Shown here one piece after another: positions 6,840 to 14,759 of a DNA stretch of 34,806 nucleotides. The notes beneath the pieces are model-generated. The model was not told where the DNA came from. It did not search any database and saw nothing but the letters and a program-made list of their open reading frames with translations. The translations under genes were made by a program, and so were the position numbers. Location of the stretch: positions 1 through 34,806 of IMG/VR virus record IMGVR_UViG_3300048800_000059; one strand, 5' to 3'. The DNA comes from a virus. The stretch's first letter is position 1. Every line of letters starts with the position of its first letter.

Positions 6840-8363
6840 TCAGATGGGCTGGCCGGCCGCGTGGATCCGCGTCAGGGCCTCGGAAGCCACCGCCATCATG
6901 TCGCCGGCGACGGCCTCGCGCTCGGGTGCTGTGCCAGCGGAGTCGTACTTCTCCCGCATCTTCATCACCAGGTCGTCCGCCGGGGTTCCGGTCGGCCGGT
7001 TCAGCCCGCGCATCAGGTGCGCCGGCGGGAGCTGCCCGTTCGATGTCACCTTCGACGGCGCCGGAGTCTCTCCCCACGCGGTGAGCCGGGCGTCGACCGC
7101 CTTCAGTACGGTCGCCGTCACCTCATCCGCGAGGCCACTGAGAATCTCCTCGCGCGCCTTCGCAACAGCGCCTGGAGCGGGGACCGCTGCCACCGGGGCG
7201 GCAGCGGCGTCTGCGGGGACCCCGACGGTCGCCGACGGCGCCGGGGTCAGGTCCTTCGCCGCGTCGTCCTTGCCGGGGGCGTCGGCGACGGGGATCAGGT
7301 CGGTGGGGTCCATCATCCCGACGAGCTTCCCGTTCTCGTCGTGGACGGGGAGCATCGGGTCGCCCTTGGCCTTGGCGACATCGTCGGCGCCGTCGCCCTC
7401 GGTGGCGCTGGTGACGCCCTCCTCGGCCTTGGCCTCGCCCTCGTCGGCCGGGGCCGACGGGGCGTCGGCGGGCTCCTCGCCGCCCCCGTGGGGTGCGACG
7501 ACCGGGCCGTCGTTGTCGGGAATGTCGCCCTTGGCGACGTCCTCGACGACGTCGACGGCGGTGGTGGGTGCGGTCATCTGCGTCTCCTTGACGACTGGTG
7601 CGGCGGGGAGTGAGGCGAGGACGCCGGTGAGCTTGTCGACGGCGTCGCGGATCGCGGTCTCGTTCGTGGCGGACAGGACCCGGCCGGACTTCAGGACCGG
7701 CCCGGCCCATTCGAGCTCGGCCATCGCGGTCAGCACCGACGGCTGGGCGAGGCCCTCGGCGGCCGAGGCCACGGTCTTGACGACGCCCTGGACGGCGTCG
7801 GGGGCCAGGAACGGCAGCCACGCCGACGGCAGGTCCCCCAGGACGGCCTTGGTGACGGCCTGGTCGAACGCCGCGGCGGCTTCCTCCCCGGTCAGCACCT
7901 CGTTCGTCTCCGACACTGCGTAGGGGGCCAGGACGCCGATCGCGTAGTCGATCGCGGCGCACGCGTCGCCGAGGTCGAACACGTTGTCCATGTCCCCGGC
8001 GTCGCCGGTGTCGGCCTCCTGCATCTCCCGGTTGCCGAGGAGCTCCAGGGCGTTCTTGGCCCGGGCGAGCCGGCCGGCCCAGGCCTGCGCGGTGGCCGCG
8101 TCGATGGCCTCCCACGCCGGCGAGCCGGGCACGTTCGGGTCCCCGGCGGCGGGGACGTCCGGCTCGGCGAGGAGCTCGACGTCGGCCGGGTCGTCGCCGT
8201 CGGCCTTCGCCAGGGCCTGCTCGGGCTCGACGACGAGGTCGCCCTGCGCGGCTGCCTTGGCGATCAGGAACCGGGTCCCGTTCGCGCCCCGGCCGACGGC
8301 GGCGAGCTTGTCGATGTTCGCGTCGACGATCTCGGTGAACTCGTCGTCAACCACAGCGGTCAT
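6840..8363 (-). CDS. Scaffold-like protein next to the prohead protease
   Basis: The product is 507 aa. Residues 1-240 are mixed and include MDNVFDLGDACAAIDYAIGV; the middle (about 270-400) is low-complexity Ala/Asp/Glu/Pro, and the C-terminus is helical, ending SEALTRIHAAGQPI. Acidic, Ala-rich, disordered-helical proteins encoded between the protease and the capsid gene usually act as scaffolds for prohead assembly. No scaffold family motif is certain, so this is inferred from position and composition; an alternative is a protease-associated minor head protein. The ATG at 8363 overlaps the protease TGA (TGATG), so the two are translationally coupled. Confidence 0.6.
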   Translation of the reverse strand: MTAVVDDEFTEIVDANIDKLAAVGRGANGTRFLIAKAAAQGDLVVEPEQALAKADGDDPADVELLAEPDVPAAGDPNVPGSPAWEAIDAATAQAWAGRLARAKNALELLGNREMQEADTGDAGDMDNVFDLGDACAAIDYAIGVLAPYAVSETNEVLTGEEAAAAFDQAVTKAVLGDLPSAWLPFLAPDAVQGVVKTVASAAEGLAQPSVLTAMAELEWAGPVLKSGRVLSATNETAIRDAVDKLTGVLASLPAAPVVKETQMTAPTTAVDVVEDVAKGDIPDNDGPVVAPHGGGEEPADAPSAPADEGEAKAEEGVTSATEGDGADDVAKAKGDPMLPVHDENGKLVGMMDPTDLIPVADAPGKDDAAKDLTPAPSATVGVPADAAAAPVAAVPAPGAVAKAREEILSGLADEVTATVLKAVDARLTAWGETPAPSKVTSNGQLPPAHLMRGLNRPTGTPADDLVMKMREKYDSAGTAPEREAVAGDMMAVASEALTRIHAAGQPI

Positions 8364-8875
8364 CAGGTGCTCCTCGAGCGGCGTCGGGTGGCTGTCCCCT
8401 GCGGGGACCAGCTGGAGATGTGCCCGTTCTTGTACAGCTCCCAGCCGGTCTCGTCGCCGATGGCGCCGACCAGCCAGTCCCCTGCCTTGACGACGACGTC
8501 GGCGCCGCCGACGTCCTTGGTGACCCAGTCCGGGCCCCGGTAGATGTAGGACTCGACGACGTCGAAGTGCCCCTCGGTGCCGTCGGCGTGGAACAGGTTC
8601 GTGCCGGCACCGGCGCGCAGGTAGCCCCACGCGGTCTTCTCGAGCTCGACGTCGGTGATGAAGTCCCGGGCCCCGTCCGCGCCCTTGGTGATCTTCTCGT
8701 CGCGGCCGGCCTGGTAGGCGACGCCGAGGACGTACCGCTGCTCCGCGGACTCCTTCAGGACGACCTCGCGCTCGGGCGAGACCGGGCGCAGCGGCACCTC
8801 GACGGGGGCCGGGTCGGCCTTGGCGAGGCTGACCTGCTCGCCGTCGACGTGCAGATGCACGTGGACCTCGGTCAC
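8363..8875 (-). CDS. Prohead protease, XkdF-like
   Basis: The product is 170 aa. It carries the XkdF-type putative phage serine protease pattern: RYVLGVAYQAGRDEKITKGA (about 48-66), FHADGTEGHFDVVESYIYRG with conserved His103, and then VVKAGDWLVGA and SSWSPQG near the C-terminus. This family processes head proteins during capsid maturation in phages related to the PBSX/SPP1 line. The start is GTG at 8875, overlapping the previous gene's TGA by four bases (GTGA). It lies in the usual place between the portal module and the scaffold/capsid genes. The C-terminus ends in a basic TRRRSRST. Confidence 0.8.
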   Translation of the reverse strand: MTEVHVHLHVDGEQVSLAKADPAPVEVPLRPVSPEREVVLKESAEQRYVLGVAYQAGRDEKITKGADGARDFITDVELEKTAWGYLRAGAGTNLFHADGTEGHFDVVESYIYRGPDWVTKDVGGADVVVKAGDWLVGAIGDETGWELYKNGHISSWSPQGTATRRRSRST

Positions 8876-9321
8876 TGGTAGAACCCGGCGACGTATAAGC
8901 CGGCGACCGTCGCGGCGGCGGTGCCGAGGACCAGGGTCAGGGCGGCGCCGGCGGGAATCTGCGGCTGGGTCTCGAAACCGAGCAGGTTCAGCGGGCCGGT
9001 GTCGCCCTTGCAGTACCCGTCGAAGATCGGCGTGGCGGCCTGGAGGAGCTGGGCGAGGAACTGCGTCGCCGAGTTGGATCCGCAGTACAGGTCGGTGACG
9101 TAGCCGATGTAGGGGGTGCCGGTCAGCGGGTTGTTCCCGGCCGGGACCGTGACGATCGTCGGCGAGGTGTACCCCGACGCCAGCGACGGGTTCGCGGTGA
9201 AGGTGAACAGGGTCTGCCCGTAGGCCGCCGCGCCGGCCGTCGACTTGGCGGTCGGGCTGATCGACCCGGCAGGGTCGGTCGGGACGGACAGCTGCCCGCT
9301 GGAGCCGAATCCGGGTGGCAT
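8872..9321 (-). CDS. Hypothetical virion-region protein
   Basis: The product is 149 aa. The N-terminal 40 residues are Gly/Ser/Pro/Thr-rich, followed by predicted beta-strands (QTLFTFTANPSLASGYTSP) and a hydrophobic Ala/Val/Leu-rich C-terminal segment (ALTLVLGTAAATVAGLYVAG) that could be a strand pair or a membrane-like helix. I do not recognise a family. It is encoded between the membrane protein and the protease and is coupled to the protease by a four-base overlap, so a minor structural role is likely. Confidence 0.6.
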   Translation of the reverse strand: MPPGFGSSGQLSVPTDPAGSISPTAKSTAGAAAYGQTLFTFTANPSLASGYTSPTIVTVPAGNNPLTGTPYIGYVTDLYCGSNSATQFLAQLLQAATPIFDGYCKGDTGPLNLLGFETQPQIPAGAALTLVLGTAAATVAGLYVAGFYQ

Positions 9322-9798
9322 TCAGACCTCCAGGGCAGGCGGTGCGGCGGGGACGACGACGGCGTGCATGGCGGTCAGCACACCGTCCTGGGTGGCAAGG
9401 TGCTCTTGGATCTTTAGCGCCTCGGCGAGGACCGCGGACGCGTCGTCGTAGGTCGCCTGCGCTCGGGCGTCTGATGCGGCCGCCTGCACGTTCTGCCCGA
9501 CGATGATGATGGGCAGCAGGACGAGCTGCAGGAAGTAGCCGGAGACCGCGCCGACGATCAGGACCAGGTGGACGTTGTTCGTCAGCGCCCCGACGACGCC
9601 CATGATCCCGATCACGGCGAACAGGTAGGCGCAGTACATCGTCCCGACGCTGGCGGTGATCCTCACCCCGAGCGCGGCGTTGACCCGGGCGAGCGGGCCC
9701 GGGCCGTGCAGCGCCGCCGCCGCCCCTGCCACCGTCGGGGCGCCGGCGACCTGCCGGGCCGCGATGTGCGGGTGGGGGATGTGGGTGAACAGGGTCAT
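9322..9798 (-). CDS. Phage membrane protein with two transmembrane helices
   Basis: The product is 158 aa. Two strongly hydrophobic segments are visible: about 51-72 (YCAYLFAVIGIMGVVGAL) and 77-100 (LVLIVGAVSGYFLQLVLLPI). They are followed by a coiled-coil-like segment (SDARAQATYDDASAVLAEAL) and a Pro/Val-rich tail. Proteins with two membrane helices, then VGQNVQAAASDARA, recur in actinophage structural regions, but their role is not established; injection-related or superinfection functions are only guesses. It lies between the portal fusion and the structural gene at 8872-9321. Confidence 0.65.
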   Translation of the reverse strand: MTLFTHIPHPHIAARQVAGAPTVAGAAAALHGPGPLARVNAALGVRITASVGTMYCAYLFAVIGIMGVVGALTNNVHLVLIVGAVSGYFLQLVLLPIIIVGQNVQAAASDARAQATYDDASAVLAEALKIQEHLATQDGVLTAMHAVVVPAAPPALEV

Positions 9799-9823
9799 GT
9801 GCCGCTGCCCTTCCTCGGGTTCA

Positions 9824-12800
9824 TCAGCCGTCGCCGCCGCTGTCGTCGGGGGCTGTGCCGGGGTCGACCATGACGGGGCTGGACGCGCACCGGCAGCGGG
9901 GGTGGATGGGGACGAGCGACCCGTCGTCGACGGGGTAGGGGTTGTCGTCGGCGACGGCGACGCATTCCTCGCAGGCCCCGTCGGCGAGGAGTACTTCGAA
10001 CTGGTCGATGCCGTTCGCGCCGTAGGTGTCCATCGTGGCCGCGTCCATGCACCGGGCGGTCTCGGTCGTCGCGATCAGCTCGGCCTGGTCGCCCCAGAAC
10101 CCCACGTCGCCGAGGGAGCCGGCTACCTGGTCGACCGAGCTGCCTGCGGTCAGGCCGTCGGCGATCGCGTTCCCGAGCCGGTCCAGGGCGCTGCCCTCGA
10201 CGCCCCCGATGGTCACGCCGGCGCCGTCGAGGAGGTCGGCGAGGCCACCGTCGGCGGCCTGCAGCGCCGCCCCGGGGTCCCCTGGTGTCCAGGTCGACCA
10301 GTCGATCCCGGCGGCGACCTGCCCGACAGCGGAGGTCACGTACCCGCCGGAGGCTCCGGCGGCGGTGTGCAACCCGGCGGTGTACGAGTCGGCGATGAGC
10401 CGGCGGAGCGTCTCCTCGAGCTGGGCGGTGGACGCGGCGGGGAGGGCGTCGCGGGCAGCGGCGGCCATCGCGTCCCGGGCCGAGGATGCGTCCTTGCGGA
10501 CCGTCCGGTCCGCCGCGGCAGCAGCGGTCCGGACGGCTCGGTCGGGGAAGGCGGCCCGCAGGCCCTGGGCGAGCTCGGCGGCGTAGTGGTCGGTCAGGCG
10601 CAGGTCGAAGGCGTGGACGGGCAGGTTGCCCGCTTCACGCCACCGGCCTTTTGGGCCTGCCTTGACCACCACCTCGCCCTGTAGCGCGGCGACGACGACC
10701 TCGGCGTCCTGCCCGAGCTCGGCGCGGACCGCCGGGTTCCCGGCGAGCTGGGCCGGATCCCACCAGGCGACGGTCTCGATGCAGTCCCCGTCGGGGTCGT
10801 CGGGGTTGAGGACCCGGCCGGTGGCCAGGTTGATCGGCAGCGACGTCTCGGAGGGCACGATGATGACGAACCCCTGGTAGATCCCGTCGGCGCTGGTCCA
10901 GGTCTGGCCGTTCTCGAAAGCATGCGGGACGGCCAGGTCCAGGTATGGGGCCAGCGAGCAGCCGGTCTCCTCCTGCCACTCCCGCCACGCCGCGTCGAGC
11001 GGGGTCTCCCCGTCCTCGATGTGCCCGCCGGGCATCTCCCACGTCCCGGACGCGGGGTCGGACGGGTCGAACGCCCGCTGGAGCATGAGGACCCGGCCGG
11101 TGTCGGCGGCGACGACTGCCAGGCCGGCGGCGACCAGCTGCCCGGTGTCCTTGCGGATCAGCGCCCGGCCCCGGTCGTTCAGCCGGTGCGCGAGCACGGG
11201 AGGCAGGGTGGTGAAGGTGAACGGCCGCCACTTTCCGGCCTGCCGGCGGGCCTTGACGAACCGCAGGAACGCCCCGGCTTCCTTGGCGACCTGCTCGCCG
11301 CCGTTGGCCTCGGTCAGGTCCCGGTGGATCCGGTTGTCGTCGTTCTCCTCGAGATGCTCCACGTCGATGCCCGCGTTCCCGAGCTCGGCGACCTCGCCGC
11401 TGTCGGCCTCGTCGGCCGCGGAGTCCTTGGCGACCTGGTCGCCGAGGTCGGACTCGCCGGGATGCTCGTCGTCATCGTCGTCGTCGGGGCCGAGCAGCGG
11501 GTTCCCGTACGCGCCGGTCTCCGCGGTCAGCCCGGCGGTGATCTCCTTCAGGACCGCGGCGTTGTCGGCGACCGCGTCGGCTGCCACGGACGCGGCGTTC
11601 TCCGCCGGGTAGTTGACGACGGCGAGGGGCAGCGCGTCCGGGGGCTTCTGCGGGGCCACGCCCTCGACGGGGGAGAACGGCTTGTGCGGCAGCGGGGCGC
11701 CGGGCAACGGCAGCGCCGTCTCCGGGTCGATGAGGCCCTGCACGGCCTTCAGCGCGGACACCGGGATCGGGCCGGCGCGGGCGGTGTAGATGTACCGGCC
11801 GATGACCTGGTCGGGGGGGTCCTCGAGCCCGTAGACCCGGGACCGGACCTCCGACGGGCTGATGACCCCGGACTGCATGTACACCTCGTCGGCCTGCGCG
11901 GTCGCGAGCCGGTCCTCGGTCTCCTGGCCGGTGTCGAAGTTGAACTCCAGCGGCAGGCCGAAGTCGTCCTGCAGGGACTCGGACAGCATGTCCTGGACGT
12001 GCTGGATCAGCGGCAGGTCACCGATGCGGAACTGCACGTCGGCCTGGGTCTCCCCCGAGGCCCGGTTGACGTCCTCGGTGAACCCGACGTCGGCGGGGGT
12101 GACGTGGTAGGCGGCGCAGGTCTTGCGCATCAGGAACAGGGAGAAGGTGTCGTTGAAGTCCTTCTCGTTGCTCCACGCGAACGTCGTGCCGTGCGGCACC
12201 CATTTGATCTGGTGCTTGACGTCGGGGTCGCCGTAGAGCATGGCGTCCCACGCGGCCTGGAAGTCCTCGATCTGCTGCGGGTTCCAGCCCTCCGGTGCGC
12301 CGGCGAACGCCTCGGGGACGTTGCCGGCGGTGAACCGGGACAGGAAGTAGGTCTGGAAGCGGAGGTCGAGGTTGGCGTTGAGCAGGATCGACTCCAGCGG
12401 CGACTTCCCGTAGGGACTGTCCGTCGCGGGCCGGAACGGCACGTAGATCAGGTCGTCCTCGGTGAGCCAGTTCCACGGCACGCCCTGGACGAACTGCACC
12501 CAACCCGGCGCGGGGGCGTCCGGCTGGTCGCCCCAGTCGTCGATCAGCGGCGCGAGCGTCGTCCCGTCGACGTGCTTGAGGCCGATGACCCGGCCGGCGT
12601 TGTTGCGCATCCGGTACAGGCAGCCGGCGTCGTAGGCGAGGACGTCGAACAGGTACTTGGCCAGCCACGACTTGAATCGGAGCTTGCGGTCCGGCTTCTT
12701 CAGGATCCGCCGGCCGAACTCGATCGCCGCCTCCGCGTCGCCGCCGAACCCGGGCAGCGCGGTCAGGTTCCAGTCCAGCGACCGCACGGAGTCGATGCGG

Positions 12801-13120
12801 TGCCAGATGCAGATCTGGGCGAAGTCGTACGCGGCGACGAGGCCCTTGAGTGTGTCGAAGGAGACCCGCTCGTGCGAGCGTGGCCGGGCGGCGATGTTGT
12901 ACCCGGTGAGGAAGTCGTGGCCGCGGGGCTCCCGGGAGTACCCGTCGTGGGGCGCCATCGGGGCGCCGGGGCCGAACGTGGTCGTCCCCATGCCTTGGAT
13001 GTCCAGGGAGTCGGTGACCTGCCGCAGCGGGCCGCCCACGGACTTGGCGACCTCCAGCTCGGTCGACCGCCGCGCCTTCGCCGGCTTCGGCTTAGTCTTC
13101 GTCACGGAGCGCTTGGCCAT
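9824..13120 (-). CDS. Portal - Nudix - MuF fusion protein
   Basis: The product is 1098 aa. Residues about 60-480 are an HK97-type portal (for example SLDWNLTALPG, DSPYGKSPLESILLNANLDL, SRFTAGNVPEAFAG, GETQADVQFRIGDLP). After an acidic linker (GPDDDDDDEHPGE, about 544) comes a Nudix hydrolase domain, about 660-815, with a complete Nudix box: G699, E705, R713, E714, E717, E718, G720. The C-terminal part, about 835-1082, is MuF-like, with TETARCMDAATMDTYG, then ACEECVAVADDNP and IHPRCRCAS. Portal and MuF proteins are often adjacent or fused; a Nudix domain between them is unusual. The TGA of the terminase overlaps its ATG at 13120. It should assemble as the DNA-packaging vertex. Confidence 0.85.
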   Translation of the reverse strand: MAKRSVTKTKPKPAKARRSTELEVAKSVGGPLRQVTDSLDIQGMGTTTFGPGAPMAPHDGYSREPRGHDFLTGYNIAARPRSHERVSFDTLKGLVAAYDFAQICIWHRIDSVRSLDWNLTALPGFGGDAEAAIEFGRRILKKPDRKLRFKSWLAKYLFDVLAYDAGCLYRMRNNAGRVIGLKHVDGTTLAPLIDDWGDQPDAPAPGWVQFVQGVPWNWLTEDDLIYVPFRPATDSPYGKSPLESILLNANLDLRFQTYFLSRFTAGNVPEAFAGAPEGWNPQQIEDFQAAWDAMLYGDPDVKHQIKWVPHGTTFAWSNEKDFNDTFSLFLMRKTCAAYHVTPADVGFTEDVNRASGETQADVQFRIGDLPLIQHVQDMLSESLQDDFGLPLEFNFDTGQETEDRLATAQADEVYMQSGVISPSEVRSRVYGLEDPPDQVIGRYIYTARAGPIPVSALKAVQGLIDPETALPLPGAPLPHKPFSPVEGVAPQKPPDALPLAVVNYPAENAASVAADAVADNAAVLKEITAGLTAETGAYGNPLLGPDDDDDDEHPGESDLGDQVAKDSAADEADSGEVAELGNAGIDVEHLEENDDNRIHRDLTEANGGEQVAKEAGAFLRFVKARRQAGKWRPFTFTTLPPVLAHRLNDRGRALIRKDTGQLVAAGLAVVAADTGRVLMLQRAFDPSDPASGTWEMPGGHIEDGETPLDAAWREWQEETGCSLAPYLDLAVPHAFENGQTWTSADGIYQGFVIIVPSETSLPINLATGRVLNPDDPDGDCIETVAWWDPAQLAGNPAVRAELGQDAEVVVAALQGEVVVKAGPKGRWREAGNLPVHAFDLRLTDHYAAELAQGLRAAFPDRAVRTAAAAADRTVRKDASSARDAMAAAARDALPAASTAQLEETLRRLIADSYTAGLHTAAGASGGYVTSAVGQVAAGIDWSTWTPGDPGAALQAADGGLADLLDGAGVTIGGVEGSALDRLGNAIADGLTAGSSVDQVAGSLGDVGFWGDQAELIATTETARCMDAATMDTYGANGIDQFEVLLADGACEECVAVADDNPYPVDDGSLVPIHPRCRCASSPVMVDPGTAPDDSGGDG

Positions 13121-14757
13121 CAGGCGCTCCTTCGGTCATCGGGTCGGTTGGCGTGGAACGCGGCTTGGCGGGCTGCGCGCATCCGCTCGGTGTCGTCGGC
13201 CGGCTCGGGCTCGTCCGGGACGGCCCGCTCGGCTGCCGCGGCTTCGGCGTTCGCCGCCGCGAGTTGGCGCAGGTACGCGGACCACTCGGCGGCACCGCTG
13301 CCGTCGATCAGCAGCTTCTTCAGCCCCTGCGACACCGCGTCGACCTGGTCGTCGTGGGCGCCGTTGGGGAACGCCGCGGCCTCGTCGATGAAGGCCTCCA
13401 CGTCGAACCCGGGGATCTCGATGCCGTCGGCGGGCAGCAGCACGTTCCCGGCGGCGATGAACGGGGCCACCGCGTTCGCCCGGGCGTACTTGGATCCCTC
13501 CGGCTTGACCGGGACGATCCCGCCGATCTCCTGCCGCAGCGTGTCGATGACAGCCGCGCCGTTCGCGGCTTCCTCGACGTACTTCGCGGCGGCCTGCGGC
13601 CACTTCGCGGTCATCGCCCGGAACGCGGTGACCGTGTCGGTGAACGACATGCGGCGGCAGATCAGGTCCAGGACGTACACCTCGGCCTTGCGGCGGGCCA
13701 GGACCGCTCCGACGACGAAGTCCGAGCCCTTGGTGTCCTTGAACGCCAGGTCCCAGGACTGCGCGACCTCGTCGAACCCGTCGACCCGGTACGCGCCGTT
13801 ACCGTCGATCGTCCACGGCAGCTCGTGGTAGCGGCGACCCCACCAGGGCCGGAGCCACACGTTCCCGGACTCCGGGGACGGCCGGCCCTGGTACATCGAC
13901 GTCCACGTCCGCGCCGGGGAGGACAGCCTGCGCAGCTCCCAGTCCGCCTCGGTCCGGCCGCGGACCGAGCGGAGCCATTCCCCGGGCGCGCGGCCGAGGG
14001 GGTCGACCTCGCCCTTGGACGGGTTGTGGTCGGCCTGGGCGGGGATGTTGATGACCGTCCACTGCTTCCCGTCGGGGCCCGCCTGCAGCCGGCCGGCGAG
14101 GTCGTCCTCGTGCCAGCGGGTCTGGATCAGGATCACCGGTGAGCCGGGGGCGAGGCGGGGCAGCGCGGTGCCGGTCCAGAAGTGCCACACCGACTCGCGG
14201 AACGCGGGTGAGTCGGCGTCCTCCTGCCGGCCGTACGGGTCGTCGAGGAACAGCACGTCGACGGGGTTGCCGGTCAGCTTCCCCGACGCCATCGACGAGG
14301 TACGCAGGCCGCCGATGTTGCCCTCGATCGTCCACCGGCGTTTCGCCCAGGACGCCCTCGACACCCTGATTCCCAGGTCGAGGGTGCCGTCGGCGCCGGA
14401 GTTGTTCTCGATGAGCTCGCGGACCCGTCCGCCGAACTGCTCGGACAGGTCGTTGTCGTAGCAGGCGATCGCGATCCGCAGCGCCGGGTCGCGGACCAGC
14501 ATCCACAGCGCCGCGGGGATGGTGACCGCGGATGTCTTTCCCTCCTGCGGCGGCGTGGAGATGATCAGCCGGCCGTCGGGTTCGGTCAGCGCGCGGACGA
14601 CCTCGGCGTTGATCAGCTCCAGCGCCGGGGTGCGGACGGTGGGGAACGGGTTGATCGCCTCGGCGAGGTCCAGCGGCGTCGGCCACTGTCGGGGCGCGTC
14701 GACGGTCCGGACCCCGAACTGGCGTTCGGCGATCGCGTACTCGTTGATCGCGGCCAC
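13120..14757 (-). CDS. terL: Terminase large subunit
   Basis: The product is 545 aa and is the ATP-driven DNA packaging motor with a C-terminal headful/cos nuclease. Walker A is STPPQEGKTS (67-76) and Walker B is VLFLDDP (168-174). The coupling region has IQTRWHEDDLAGRL (211-224). The RNase H-like nuclease has SWDLAFKDTKGSDF with Asp336, and HDDQVDAVSQGL with Asp469/470. There is no ATG nearby, so I chose GTG at 14757, two bases after the stop of the preceding gene. Upstream in-frame open sequence is an arginine/proline-rich shadow of the repeat gene and is not coding. The TGA overlaps the portal ATG. Confidence 0.9.
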   Translation of the reverse strand: MAAINEYAIAERQFGVRTVDAPRQWPTPLDLAEAINPFPTVRTPALELINAEVVRALTEPDGRLIISTPPQEGKTSAVTIPAALWMLVRDPALRIAIACYDNDLSEQFGGRVRELIENNSGADGTLDLGIRVSRASWAKRRWTIEGNIGGLRTSSMASGKLTGNPVDVLFLDDPYGRQEDADSPAFRESVWHFWTGTALPRLAPGSPVILIQTRWHEDDLAGRLQAGPDGKQWTVINIPAQADHNPSKGEVDPLGRAPGEWLRSVRGRTEADWELRRLSSPARTWTSMYQGRPSPESGNVWLRPWWGRRYHELPWTIDGNGAYRVDGFDEVAQSWDLAFKDTKGSDFVVGAVLARRKAEVYVLDLICRRMSFTDTVTAFRAMTAKWPQAAAKYVEEAANGAAVIDTLRQEIGGIVPVKPEGSKYARANAVAPFIAAGNVLLPADGIEIPGFDVEAFIDEAAAFPNGAHDDQVDAVSQGLKKLLIDGSGAAEWSAYLRQLAAANAEAAAAERAVPDEPEPADDTERMRAARQAAFHANRPDDRRSA

Positions 14758-14759
14758 GG

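Noticed and set aside
4901-7084. Plus-strand open frame of 727 codons opposite the capsid gene
   Set aside because: It is antisense to the major capsid gene and flanks, with shadow composition. The minus strand has the convincing start signals and protein families.
10922-13831. Plus-strand open frame of 969 codons opposite the portal fusion
   Set aside because: It is a shadow of the portal and terminase genes: Arg/Val/Leu-rich with no recognisable fold, while the minus strand encodes clear portal, Nudix and terminase motifs in the same place.
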